Of a stretch of 16,298 nt of DNA, positions 1 through 7,535 are shown piece after piece. Below the pieces are notes generated by a model. It saw nothing but the letters and a program-made list of their open reading frames with translations, was not told the DNA's origin and did not search any database. How positions within the stretch are numbered: position 1 is the stretch's first letter; every line of letters begins with the position of its first letter. This stretch comes from an archaeon (GTDB lineage: Archaea > Thermoproteota > Nitrososphaeria > Conexivisphaerales > UBA164): contig JAJZYL010000009.1 of assembly GCA_021798095.1 (NCBI GenBank), forward strand, positions 1 to 16,298, read 5' to 3'. The translations under genes and the position numbers were made by a program.

Positions 1-1062
1 AATTTTTCTGTCATGGATTCTCTCCCCACCACTGCTGAGCTCTATTTCCCTATACATCAGATCGAATGAAAAGGAAACCTTATCATCCTTTGGCTTGATA
101 TAGAATGGCTTGAGCTTATTTGGCCACTCGGTAATAAAATAGAATCCGCCGACCTTTTCCCCCCATGCCTTAAGGGCTGCCGTGTCCAAATCATCGCCGA
201 ATTCTATGTGGAAACCAGTTGAAGCTAGCTTGTCCACAATCTCACCGTATTTAAATCTGCTAAATGGCATGATCGCGGTGATCTTTGGCGCCTTGATGAT
301 GGCCATTTCAGGTCTGCCCACCAGGTCCTCTAGTACGTGGACTATGGTTCGCTCCAAAAGCTCCATCATCTCTTCATTATTAAAGAATGCGGCTTCAGCG
401 TCAAGGCTGGTGGCCTCGCTCAAGTGGCGAACTGTATGTGAAGGTTCAGCTCTGAAAATTGGCCCTATTTCAAATACCCTTTCGAATGACATGACCAGTT
501 CCTCCTTATAAAGCTGCGGGCTTTGTGCCAAGAATGCCTCCTTATCATAGTACATTATTGGAAAAAGGGCCGCACCACCCTCGCTGGCGGTCGCTATTAT
601 CTTGGGCGTGCTCACTTCCAAGAATCCGTTTGCGGTAAGGTGCTCCCTGATTGAGGAAAGCATATATGCCCGCAGCTTAAAAAGCGCAAGGTTAAGAGGA
701 TGTCTAAGATCCAGGGACCTCATATCAAGTCTGGTTTCTATACCGGGCATGTTCTTGCCGATAAGGTCGAAAGGTGACCTTTTCTTGGGAGTTACAATTG
801 CTTTTATACTTTTGACCTCGATTTCAAATCCTGAGGGAACCCTATCCGTGCGCTTCACTGTTCCCACGGCTTCGATCGCCGTATTTACAGTAAGCCCGCT
901 ACACTTGTCTATTAGCTTTGGATCCTTGATGACCAGCTGAACCTGTTCCCTCATCCTCACTACGATCAGAAACAGTACGGTCTTCTGATCTCTTATGCTT
1001 AGTATCCATCCCTTTATGTTGGCAGAAGAGCCTTCTTTTGTTTCCAAGTATAAGGATGACAT
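1..1062 (-). CDS. aspS: Aspartyl-tRNA synthetase, archaeal type (3' end cut by window)
   Basis: Class II synthetase that charges tRNA-Asp, and perhaps tRNA-Asn. The ATG is at 1060-1062, and 354 residues are readable before the window edge; archaeal AspRS is about 430, so roughly 80 C-terminal residues with motif 3 lie outside. Visible parts: an N-terminal OB-fold anticodon-binding domain (about residues 12-95, with KGWILSIRD), motif 1 (HLTANGFLEVSTPKI, 141-155), the aspartate-binding stretch AQSPQLYKE (179-187), motif 2 FRAEPSHTVRH (203-213) and ELSSGGERIHD near residue 345. The archaeal motif 2 separates it from bacterial AspRS and from AsnRS. By hand alignment with the Thermococcus enzyme, Leu21 replaces the Trp, and Pro76 the Lys, of the tRNA-Asp-discriminating form, so it may be non-discriminating. 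It is transcribed divergently from rps15, with a TATA-like box about 30 bases upstream. Confidence 0.95.
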   Translation of the reverse strand, partial: MSSLYLETKEGSSANIKGWILSIRDQKTVLFLIVVRMREQVQLVIKDPKLIDKCSGLTVNTAIEAVGTVKRTDRVPSGFEIEVKSIKAIVTPKKRSPFDLIGKNMPGIETRLDMRSLDLRHPLNLALFKLRAYMLSSIREHLTANGFLEVSTPKIIATASEGGAALFPIMYYDKEAFLAQSPQLYKEELVMSFERVFEIGPIFRAEPSHTVRHLSEATSLDAEAAFFNNEEMMELLERTIVHVLEDLVGRPEMAIIKAPKITAIMPFSRFKYGEIVDKLASTGFHIEFGDDLDTAALKAWGEKVGGFYFITEWPNKLKPFYIKPKDDKVSFSFDLMYREIELSSGGERIHDRKI

Positions 1063-1090
1063 TTAATGTACGTGGTATCTTTCATTAGCT

Positions 1091-1100
1091 TTTATATTTA
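1091..1100 (-). promoter_or_regulatory. TATA box of aspS
   Basis: Read on the minus strand this is TAAATATAAA, centred about 33 bases before the aspS ATG. That predicts a leader of only about 8 bases. Prediction from spacing and composition only. Confidence 0.5.
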
Positions 1101-1242
1101 TCGAAATTTAATGGATCCATCCCATGTGGTAGAATGCCAGCGGGAGGCGTATATGTAGCGTTATTCAAAATAGCCAAGTAAAAACCTAACTGGTGATTAC
1201 GGACGGTTTCATAATATCAGAACTTAAAACGTCGGCGATAGA

Positions 1243-1252
1243 TTAATATATA
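1243..1252 (+). promoter_or_regulatory. TATA box of the rps15 operon
   Basis: TTAATATATA is centred about 28 bases before the rps15 ATG, which predicts transcription starting at or within a few bases of the start codon (leaderless mRNA). The rest of the 213-bp aspS-rps15 gap shows nothing I recognise. Confidence 0.55.
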
Positions 1253-1275
1253 CTGCCCTTTATGGCCAATTTATT

Positions 1276-1725
1276 ATGGCGCGTTTACATTCAAAGAAGA
1301 AGGGCAAGTCGCATAGCAATAGGCCACCGGCTGTAAGGTCCACTCAATGGTTGACCATGAGTGGCGAAGAGATTAAATCTATAGTAGAAAAGTTACATAA
1401 GGAAGGATTACCACAGAGTATGATCGGAATAAAGCTACGAGATGTTTATGGTGTCCCAGGCGTTAAATACATCACGAACAAATCCGTGAAAGCAATACTC
1501 CTAGAGCGCAAGCTCTTGACCGGCATGCCGGAGGATATTGAAAACTTAGTTAGAAGGGCCCAGAGAATGACACAGCACATCAGCCAATTTAAATCTGATA
1601 GAAGGAATGTCCACGCGTTAGAACTGGTAGAAGCGAAGATATACAGATTATCCAAGTACTATAAAAGAAAGGGTATGTTACCCAAGGATTGGAAATATAA
1701 AACGGTAGTGGCACAGTTGGCCTAG
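1276..1725 (+). CDS. rps15: 30S ribosomal protein uS15
   Basis: Small-subunit protein that binds the central domain of 16S rRNA during 30S assembly. The 149-residue length is normal for archaeal S15, which carries an N-terminal extension missing in bacteria. That extension (RLHSKKKGKSHSNRP) is followed by IGIKLRDVYGVP, the conserved MPED motif (about residue 84) and the C-terminal ELVEAKIYRLSKYYKRKG ... WKYKTVVAQL signature. The start is fixed by MARLHS and by a TATA box at leaderless distance. It is the first gene of a unit with the RecJ/Cdc45-like gene, which begins one base after the stop codon. From memory the sequence is closest to Nitrososphaeria-type S15; that is an impression, not a computed result. 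Confidence 0.97.
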   Translation: MARLHSKKKGKSHSNRPPAVRSTQWLTMSGEEIKSIVEKLHKEGLPQSMIGIKLRDVYGVPGVKYITNKSVKAILLERKLLTGMPEDIENLVRRAQRMTQHISQFKSDRRNVHALELVEAKIYRLSKYYKRKGMLPKDWKYKTVVAQLA

Positions 1726-1726
1726 A

Positions 1727-3082
1727 ATGCCAAAGTTTAACGAACTGCAGAATGAGCTGGAAAAGGCATATAATAGGGTCAAGAAACCATTAAAGGAAAG
1801 GGGAAACTTTCTGATACTGGCCGACAAGAGCGTTGATGGTATAGCCTCTGCAGCCATAATGTACAGGGTAATAAGCGGGCGTGGTGCAAGGGCGGCCGTA
1901 AAATTTCATGAAGCGTACGCTCCGGTCAGCCAATCTGTAAAGGCTTATTCGGCCGATGCGACCATAGCCCTGGACATGGGTGGCGATACTGTCAACGAAC
2001 TTGGCAGCCAGGGTTTATTGGTCTCGATAGATAAGGAGGCAAGTAGCGGTATAAACGGCGAAGCCTTTGGGTTCGATGGAAGTTCGGATGTCAGCTGCGC
2101 TACCCTATCATATATGTTTGCCAAGATAGCTCTCGAAGAGGGATTTGGTTTGGCTACGCTTGCCGTCATAGGATCGCTAGGTGACTGGCAAGACGTGGGG
2201 GATAAAAGAAATCTGATATCATTAAATGAAGCTGCTCTAAATGAAGCTAATCTAAAGGAGGTCATAGGAATAGAAGAAAGGCTTGAATTTCCGCTGGGTC
2301 AACTTCTTCCATTGCACAGATCTCTGACGTTATCCGTAGACCCATATATTACTGGGCTTACGGGTAATCCACGAGCTGCCCTATCTTATATTAGCCAGGC
2401 CGGCGTTGAACTTAAAAAAGAGGATAGATTTAAGACCGCTTATGATCTGTCACCCGAGGAACTGGCAAAAATTGAATCATCTCTTCAGGAGCTAATACAG
2501 GACAAGTCCGAGCCGCTTAAAAGATTGTCCTTCTTTTCAATGTCAGAAGATAGGATATCACCGATCTGGAACCTAAGGGACCATTCGCTTCTATCGCAAA
2601 TTTTGATAGCGTCAGGCAGGTATGAAGAGGCATTTATGCTGATGCTGGGTGCACATCGAGACCTTTTTTCGTCGTCCCTAGATTCGCTAATAAAGGAGTT
2701 GGAAAACCTGATAAGCAGGTTCAACAGGATGCTTGCGGATCAATTAAGGCGGATAGTAACGCATTCAATTATAAACATCTACGGTGATAACCTTTTTACT
2801 GCGATGGAGGCCCCCCTGATACTTAGATGGGCGGCATTATTGCCGGACTTCAGAGGAAAGACGATAATCGTCCAAACCAGCCTTGATTCAAATTCTATAT
2901 TCAGTATCAATAATATCAAGAAAGATATGTATTTAGATGTACGCAAGCTAGCCAAGGACTTCCATGGATCAGTTAAAGGTAATGGGAGATATATGACCGC
3001 CTCCATCCCCATATTCAAGGGAAGCTCATTCCTCGAAAAGTTGCGGGAATTACTGCAAGAAAGCGAAGCCGGGGTACCCTAG
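1727..3082 (+). CDS. RecJ/Cdc45-like DHH-superfamily protein with degenerate active site
   Basis: 451 residues laid out like archaeal RecJ-like/GINS-associated proteins: an N-terminal DHH domain (about 25-160), a middle linker and a C-terminal DHHA1-like domain (about 330-445). The gene next to rps15 is a recurrent archaeal neighbour. Metal-binding motifs are eroded: motif I HxDxDG reads DKSVDG (33-38), the DHH triad reads DKE (102-104), and the terminal GGGH-type motif reads GNGRYMTAS. Motif II Asp83 and the GSLGDWQD motif (149-156, Asp153) remain. I infer a structural, Cdc45-like replisome subunit rather than an active 5'-3' exonuclease. Some catalysis cannot be excluded. The ATG is one base after the rps15 stop, so the two are co-transcribed. 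The last codons and the TAG stop lie inside the downstream tRNA gene. Confidence 0.85.
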   Translation: MPKFNELQNELEKAYNRVKKPLKERGNFLILADKSVDGIASAAIMYRVISGRGARAAVKFHEAYAPVSQSVKAYSADATIALDMGGDTVNELGSQGLLVSIDKEASSGINGEAFGFDGSSDVSCATLSYMFAKIALEEGFGLATLAVIGSLGDWQDVGDKRNLISLNEAALNEANLKEVIGIEERLEFPLGQLLPLHRSLTLSVDPYITGLTGNPRAALSYISQAGVELKKEDRFKTAYDLSPEELAKIESSLQELIQDKSEPLKRLSFFSMSEDRISPIWNLRDHSLLSQILIASGRYEEAFMLMLGAHRDLFSSSLDSLIKELENLISRFNRMLADQLRRIVTHSIINIYGDNLFTAMEAPLILRWAALLPDFRGKTIIVQTSLDSNSIFSINNIKKDMYLDVRKLAKDFHGSVKGNGRYMTASIPIFKGSSFLEKLRELLQESEAGVP

Positions 3083-3153
3083 CCTGGTAGGGGGCAGGCC
3101 TGGAGAGCCTGTGGCCCTTTTCGGCCTCGTGGGTTCAAATCCCACCCCCGGCG
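3068..3153 (+). tRNA. tRNA-Ser(GGA)
   Basis: An 86-nt type II tRNA, folded by hand. Acceptor GCCGGGG (3068-3074) pairs with CCCCGGC (3146-3152), followed by discriminator G3153. The D-arm is 3077-3093 with GG at 3086-3087. The anticodon stem CAGGC/GCCTG (3095-3099, 3107-3111) encloses loop CTGGAGA, with anticodon GGA at 3102-3104, which reads UCC and UCU. The long variable arm GGCC/GGCC (3113-3116, 3123-3126) and G73 are serine features. The T-arm is GTGGG-TTCAAAT-CCCAC. No intron is seen and CCA is not encoded. The fully G-C acceptor stem suits a thermophile. Its 5' 15 bases overlap the preceding coding sequence on the same strand. Confidence 0.96.
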
Positions 3154-3172
3154 TTTTTGTCATAGCTTTTTT
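3154..3172 (+). terminator. T-run terminator after tRNA-Ser
   Basis: TTTTT follows directly on the discriminator base (3154-3158) and a TTTTTT run ends near 3172. Archaeal RNA polymerase terminates at such T-runs, so this probably ends the rps15-RecJ-tRNA transcript. Confidence 0.55.
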
Positions 3173-3181
3173 AGTACCCCC

Positions 3182-3790
3182 TTAGATGTCCATTTTCTTC
3201 ATCAGTTCTATTGCTGAATATAGCGCCCCATTTACGGCATTCAGCATGCTGCTACCCCATGATATTATCATTATGTCCCCATCGCGTATTCCAGTGCCCT
3301 TTACTTTCTCTGCAAATTGCGGATATTCGGCGCTCAGGTTTGTTAAAGAAGGAAACCAGATTTTGCCCCCATAGGCGGAAACCACCAGCGCACCCTCGGC
3401 GCCCTTTTTTATTGCATCATCCCTCTCTTGAAGCCCTTTTTCAACATGTGAAGCTCCTCCCCTTACAATTACATATACTTCGTGAGGATGATCGCCGGTT
3501 AATGCTAAATGTTCGAGTTCTATATGATCCATAATAACATTTAGGAGTCTCGCTCCTTTTTCTGTAAGAGTACATCCATGCCGCTCTTCGGTTATAATTG
3601 AGAGGTACCTTAGTCTCCCTATTAACGTCCTTACAGAACCTTCCCCTAGGTTAAGCTCCTTAACTAAGCGCTTTCTTCCAATGGGACCATTACCTATTAA
3701 CATGATTGCCCTTAACACGTGAACGTCTTCATAAAGGGCGGTTACGCTGTCCTTTAGGGAGGAAGCTATTATATCGCATATCTCACCCAT
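3182..3790 (-). CDS. Winged-helix + DUF4443-type protein, function unknown
   Basis: 202 residues. Residues about 20-88 form a winged helix-turn-helix, with a recognition-helix region LGEGSVRTLIGRLRYLSII and a wing ending CTLTEKGARLL. The C-terminal half (about 98-202) is a compact alpha/beta domain with VYVIVRGGA, ERDDAIKKGAEGALVV and the end DGDIMIISWGSSMLNA. This layout matches archaeal proteins annotated as DUF4443, which I recognise by pattern only. A helix-turn-helix joined to a possible ligand-binding domain suggests a transcription regulator; the ligand is unknown. It lies 45 bases downstream of the HAD gene on the same strand. A weak TATA-like ATTTATTAG lies about 25 bases before the ATG and no ribosome-binding site is visible, so a separate leaderless transcript is possible. 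Confidence 0.7.
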   Translation of the reverse strand: MGEICDIIASSLKDSVTALYEDVHVLRAIMLIGNGPIGRKRLVKELNLGEGSVRTLIGRLRYLSIITEERHGCTLTEKGARLLNVIMDHIELEHLALTGDHPHEVYVIVRGGASHVEKGLQERDDAIKKGAEGALVVSAYGGKIWFPSLTNLSAEYPQFAEKVKGTGIRDGDIMIISWGSSMLNAVNGALYSAIELMKKMDI

Positions 3791-3835
3791 GTAAGAAAAA
3801 TGAGGATGGCTTTCTAATAAATCATTCGCGTTAGT

Positions 3836-4723
3836 TTATGAAGTTCTTATGAGCCTTGGTATATCCTGCAAACGGCTTACCATAAGATCGGGCAGCATCA
3901 TTATGCTCCTCCGCGGTAACCTCGCCATGGCATAGGCCCATATCGCCAATGATCCCAGTAATTTGGGCGAAAGCACATCATAAAGGTAGTCATCGCCTAT
4001 GTTTACGGCGATATGCCCGTCATCGATAAGTTTTCCATAAAATCTCTTATCGCTCTTGATATAGCCCGATCTGTCTGGAGTAAGGATGTCCTTAAAGTAT
4101 ACATCGAGCCCCAGCGCCTTTAACACCGGCCTCTGATACTTCATAAAACCATTGGTGGAAACGTAAACTGGGCCTAGTTCGTTAAGGGCTTTCAGTAGTT
4201 CAGGGGCGCCGTTTAAGGTTCGTATGAATGGCTCCTGATAATATTTTTCTTGTATATATTTTAATTCAATTCCAAGGTCAACGTTGAGCTTATGGGCTAA
4301 GCCCTTGAATATCCCTTCCCAGTCAAAGGATTCAGGCAGGCTTGAACACAGAAGCCTCCGATGCTCGGTCCAAATAAGGTCATACAGCTTGGCCTCATCT
4401 AGGCCGCTCTTCCTCAGCCCAGAAATATATTCAGGAAAAATTCCATCCGCGTAAACGTTATCGATTATCGTGCCGTCAAGGTCCACGAAGAACATAGGTT
4501 CACCCTGCACGTTTAGCTTAACTTCACTGTTGATGCTTATCAACCCGGAATGGACATCCAAGAGCATATGGGACAGTGATCGCATGGGGGTGTTTATTGA
4601 AATCCCGCTAGTGGAAACATTGAACCCAGCTATTTCCTTTTTGTTAATTATCTCTGAAATTATCCTTCTGAAAGTAGGTATAAGCTCGGGCCCAATGCGC
4701 ATCAACTCCTGACCATGGTCCAT
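3836..4723 (-). CDS. HAD-superfamily hydrolase with N-terminal extension
   Basis: 295 residues. The HAD core starts at residue 77: motif I FFVDLDGTI with Asp81 (nucleophile) and Asp83 (acid/base), motif II YVSTNG, a motif III lysine in the IKSDKRFYGKLI region and motif IV NIGDDYLYD. An alpha-helical cap lies between motifs I and II (about 88-170). Such enzymes usually remove phosphate from small metabolites; the substrate cannot be named. The first 76 residues are not part of the HAD fold and I do not recognise them. A TATA box about 32 bases before this ATG supports the long start over the internal Met77. The upstream molybdenum hydroxylase gene is on the same strand, but the 167-bp gap and separate promoter argue against an operon. 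Confidence 0.85.
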   Translation of the reverse strand: MDHGQELMRIGPELIPTFRRIISEIINKKEIAGFNVSTSGISINTPMRSLSHMLLDVHSGLISINSEVKLNVQGEPMFFVDLDGTIIDNVYADGIFPEYISGLRKSGLDEAKLYDLIWTEHRRLLCSSLPESFDWEGIFKGLAHKLNVDLGIELKYIQEKYYQEPFIRTLNGAPELLKALNELGPVYVSTNGFMKYQRPVLKALGLDVYFKDILTPDRSGYIKSDKRFYGKLIDDGHIAVNIGDDYLYDVLSPKLLGSLAIWAYAMARLPRRSIMMLPDLMVSRLQDIPRLIRTS

Positions 4724-4748
4724 CCTAGGGCAAGCCTATTTGAATCTC

Positions 4749-4760
4749 TTATTTATATCT
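4749..4760 (-). promoter_or_regulatory. TATA box of the HAD hydrolase gene
   Basis: The minus strand reads AGATATAAATAA, centred about 32 bases before the ATG at 4723. It places transcription start just before that ATG and so supports translation of the N-terminal extension. Confidence 0.5.
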
Positions 4761-4890
4761 GACCGTTTGCAAATTACCCTTTTCCAAATGACTTATTCCT
4801 TTAACATAACTTGCTTATCTCCAATCTGATTCATCCAACATGTTTAATAAATTTCCAATAATAAGCCTATATTTATCATCGGAGTTAATT

Positions 4891-7176
4891 TCAGGCCAGT
4901 ACGCTCATCCCTTTATTTTGCTGTATCCTAGAACTCACTTTTGGCGGGGAAAGAGGCAACTCCCTAAATCTCATTCCTATCGCATCATGCACCGCGTTGT
5001 TTATGCTCGAGGCAACCGGCACAATGGGTATCTCCCCCACCCCTTTTGCTCCGTAAGGCCCATATTTTTCAACTGCATCAACAAACCTGACATCAATGGA
5101 AGGAATATCGGTAGTTGACGGGACAATATATGTCGTGTAATTTGTGTTGAGCGGTTTTCCATCGACATCATAGGTAAGTTCTTCCGTTATAGCATAACCC
5201 AAACCCTGAATAAGGCCGCTCTCACATTGGGACGTCGCCAAAAGGGGATTGATCACCTTCCCTATATCTGCATAGAAATCAAATGCCTTTGCCTTAACTA
5301 GTCCAGTAAGTTCATTGACCTCAACCAGAGATATGAGGACTCCATAGGCGTTGCTGAACCGAGGTGCTTCTATCATTCCTTCTATGGGCTTCGCCACTCG
5401 CGGCATTTCAAACGACCCGATAAACTTCGTGCCCTTTCCCTCCTTGGCCATAAAAGACGCTACATCAAATATGCTAACCTCACTCCCTTCTTTAAAAGTG
5501 AACTTACCATCCGCATAGGAAATCTCCGTCGGTTCCACCTCCATCATGCGCGCTGCCTCCGGCTTCATGACCTCAATTAACTGGTCGCATGCGTTGATTA
5601 GGGCATTACCGCCAGTGAACGTACTCCTTGATGCGTCCGATGAGCCCGTATCCGGGCACTCCGCCGTATCGGCGTTTACTGTTCTTAGATTTTCAAATGG
5701 AATGCCTAGTTTTTGGGCTACAATTTGCAGATGGCCTGTATTTATCCCCTGACCATAATCGGCGTTGGAGAAGAAGGCCTTTACCAGTCCGCTGGGAATA
5801 ACCTCAACCGCAGCATATGATACATCCTTTACTGGCCCATATCCTACCCCCTTAACTCCAAATGAAACCCCTATACCTACTTTAATCCACGGCAGACTAC
5901 CTTTTTTCGAAATCTTCCACAGGCGAGACCCTTTTGCTTCAGTAAGGGCGACGTGAGCGCCCATGGTATCCCTTTCAGGATTTCCGAAGGAATTAATTTC
6001 ACCCTCTTGAAGCAGGTTAAGAAGCCTGAAATCAATGGGGTCCATCTTTAGCTCGTATGCCAGTTCGTCCACCATGTTTTCAATAGCGAAGTTCCCCTGT
6101 GGGGCTCCAAATCCCCTAAATGCTGATGAAAGTCCATTGTTAGTGTACACGAGGGTTCCTTCAACGGAGATGTTCGGGATCCTGTACTTCCCGTTTATCA
6201 CCTCCATTGCTGTATCCAGCACACTGGGGCCAAAGCTAACGTACGCGCCAGTGTCCAATAGTATATGCGCCTTATTCGCCATAAACCGTCCATCCTTGCT
6301 CACTCCGGTCTTAAGATGAATCAGCGACGCATGCCTGTGATATCCTCCGGCACCAGATTCCTCCCTGGTCAGTACCAACTTTACAGGCTTCCTGGTTTTT
6401 ATTACCAGTAAAGTTAGCAGGATTTGAATCGTAACGTCATCCTTACCGCCGAATGCCCCTCCCTCAGGATAATTTACTATCCTCAGCTTATCTGGTGGTA
6501 TTCCTAGGGCTCGAGTTATCTGACCTTTATAACTATGGGCTCCTTGACCCGACACAAAGATGTTTATCACTCCCTTTTCATCTAGGTACCCCAGTCCTGC
6601 CTCAGTCTCAAGAAACATGTGCTTCTGCATGTGCGTTCTGTAATCCCTATCAAGCACCAGATAGGAATCCTTAAAGCCTCGTGCAAGGTCTCCACGCTCG
6701 ACCTTCATTGACCTGGCGATGTTGCCGTTATTATGTATCAATGGTGCATCGCTCTTTAGCGCTTCATCTATGTTCCTTACCACCTGCAGAGGCTCATAGT
6801 CGACCTTTATGCCGTTCTTGGCCGCCTCGGCCTGCTCTAGCGTATCCCCAGCTATAAGGGCCAGTGGTTCTCCGTAAAACCTTACCTTATCGTATGCCAG
6901 CACTGGGGCGTCAGGCACTATAACGCCGTAGGCGTTCATCCCTTTAATATCGCGGCTTGTGAGTACAGCCCTAACCCCCGGCATGGATATAGCTTTTGTT
7001 ACGTCCATTGATCTTATACGAGCGTGAGAAACTGTACTCCTAAAGACCACCCCGTATAACATGCCATCCATTTTCATATCTGTGAAGTACTTGAGAGAAC
7101 CGTCAACCTTTTGGCGTATATCCACCCTTTGAGATGACGAACCAATGGTTGAAAATATTAACTGCCCTTCACTCAT
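4891..7176 (-). CDS. Molybdenum hydroxylase large subunit (xanthine dehydrogenase/aldehyde oxidase family)
   Basis: 761 residues, full length for a separate Mo-cofactor subunit. Domains: an aldehyde-oxidase a/b hammerhead (about 18-140) and two molybdopterin-binding domains (about 150-750). Family motifs seen: GQGAHSYKGQI (210-220), PEGGAFGGKDD (237-247), SAFRGFGAPQG (351-361), YGQGINTGH (474-482), and GAKGVGEIP (709-717) with catalytic base Glu715. Such enzymes hydroxylate aldehydes or N-heterocycles with water and need FAD and 2Fe-2S partners, which are not encoded in this window. Hand alignment to bovine xanthine oxidase puts Asp246 at Glu802 and Thr322 at Arg880, the purine-recognising residues. 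I would therefore not call it a xanthine dehydrogenase. It diverges from the NCS1 permease, which suggests a shared import-and-oxidise role. The start has a TATA box about 33 bases upstream. Confidence 0.92.
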   Translation of the reverse strand: MSEGQLIFSTIGSSSQRVDIRQKVDGSLKYFTDMKMDGMLYGVVFRSTVSHARIRSMDVTKAISMPGVRAVLTSRDIKGMNAYGVIVPDAPVLAYDKVRFYGEPLALIAGDTLEQAEAAKNGIKVDYEPLQVVRNIDEALKSDAPLIHNNGNIARSMKVERGDLARGFKDSYLVLDRDYRTHMQKHMFLETEAGLGYLDEKGVINIFVSGQGAHSYKGQITRALGIPPDKLRIVNYPEGGAFGGKDDVTIQILLTLLVIKTRKPVKLVLTREESGAGGYHRHASLIHLKTGVSKDGRFMANKAHILLDTGAYVSFGPSVLDTAMEVINGKYRIPNISVEGTLVYTNNGLSSAFRGFGAPQGNFAIENMVDELAYELKMDPIDFRLLNLLQEGEINSFGNPERDTMGAHVALTEAKGSRLWKISKKGSLPWIKVGIGVSFGVKGVGYGPVKDVSYAAVEVIPSGLVKAFFSNADYGQGINTGHLQIVAQKLGIPFENLRTVNADTAECPDTGSSDASRSTFTGGNALINACDQLIEVMKPEAARMMEVEPTEISYADGKFTFKEGSEVSIFDVASFMAKEGKGTKFIGSFEMPRVAKPIEGMIEAPRFSNAYGVLISLVEVNELTGLVKAKAFDFYADIGKVINPLLATSQCESGLIQGLGYAITEELTYDVDGKPLNTNYTTYIVPSTTDIPSIDVRFVDAVEKYGPYGAKGVGEIPIVPVASSINNAVHDAIGMRFRELPLSPPKVSSRIQQNKGMSVLA

Positions 7177-7199
7177 GGGCTACTATTATGTGTGCCCAT
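7175..7199. promoter_or_regulatory. Inverted repeat at the molybdenum hydroxylase start (candidate operator)
   Basis: ATGGGC (7175-7180) and GCCCAT (7194-7199) form 6-bp arms around a 13-base spacer. They overlap the predicted transcription start and the start codon, a position suited to repression. Two hexamer arms alone could arise by chance. The same hexamer occurs twice more in this intergenic region. Confidence 0.4.
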
Positions 7200-7205
7200 A
7201 TTAAA

Positions 7206-7213
7206 GTTTATAG
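7206..7213 (-). promoter_or_regulatory. TATA box of the Mo-hydroxylase gene
   Basis: The minus strand reads CTATAAAC, centred about 33 bases before the ATG at 7176. Predicted leader is about 8 bases. Confidence 0.45.
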
Positions 7214-7512
7214 AAAAATGTAACAGTTTCGCCATTTAGCTGAAAACCCGCAATCTTCAAGATACAAATACCCCAAGAAAGCCAGTATCAAAGCGAGTTT
7301 AACAATGAATCATGCGCATTCAAACGAAAGAATATAGTTTTAATATATCCAATTGAACTTGGCTCCTGGCGCGTTATTCAAGATACCGAGGGCCCATTGG
7401 CTTTCCACTCCTAAATTCATTATATAGCAATTTGATATTATAAGTTTATATGTATAATTCTCATAATATTAGTATCAATATATTCAACGCCTTCCATGGG
7501 CAAATAATAATA

Positions 7513-7520
7513 CTTATAAA
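7513..7520 (+). promoter_or_regulatory. TATA box of the NCS1 permease gene
   Basis: CTTATAAA is centred about 36 bases before the TTG start. It predicts transcription starting near 7541, inside the palindrome at 7536-7548. Confidence 0.5.
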
Positions 7521-7535
7521 GCACTTGATATTAAT

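Noticed and set aside
182..940. Two plus-strand open frames of about 110 codons over the aspS gene
   Set aside because: They lie antisense to a clearly conserved synthetase and encode no recognisable protein.
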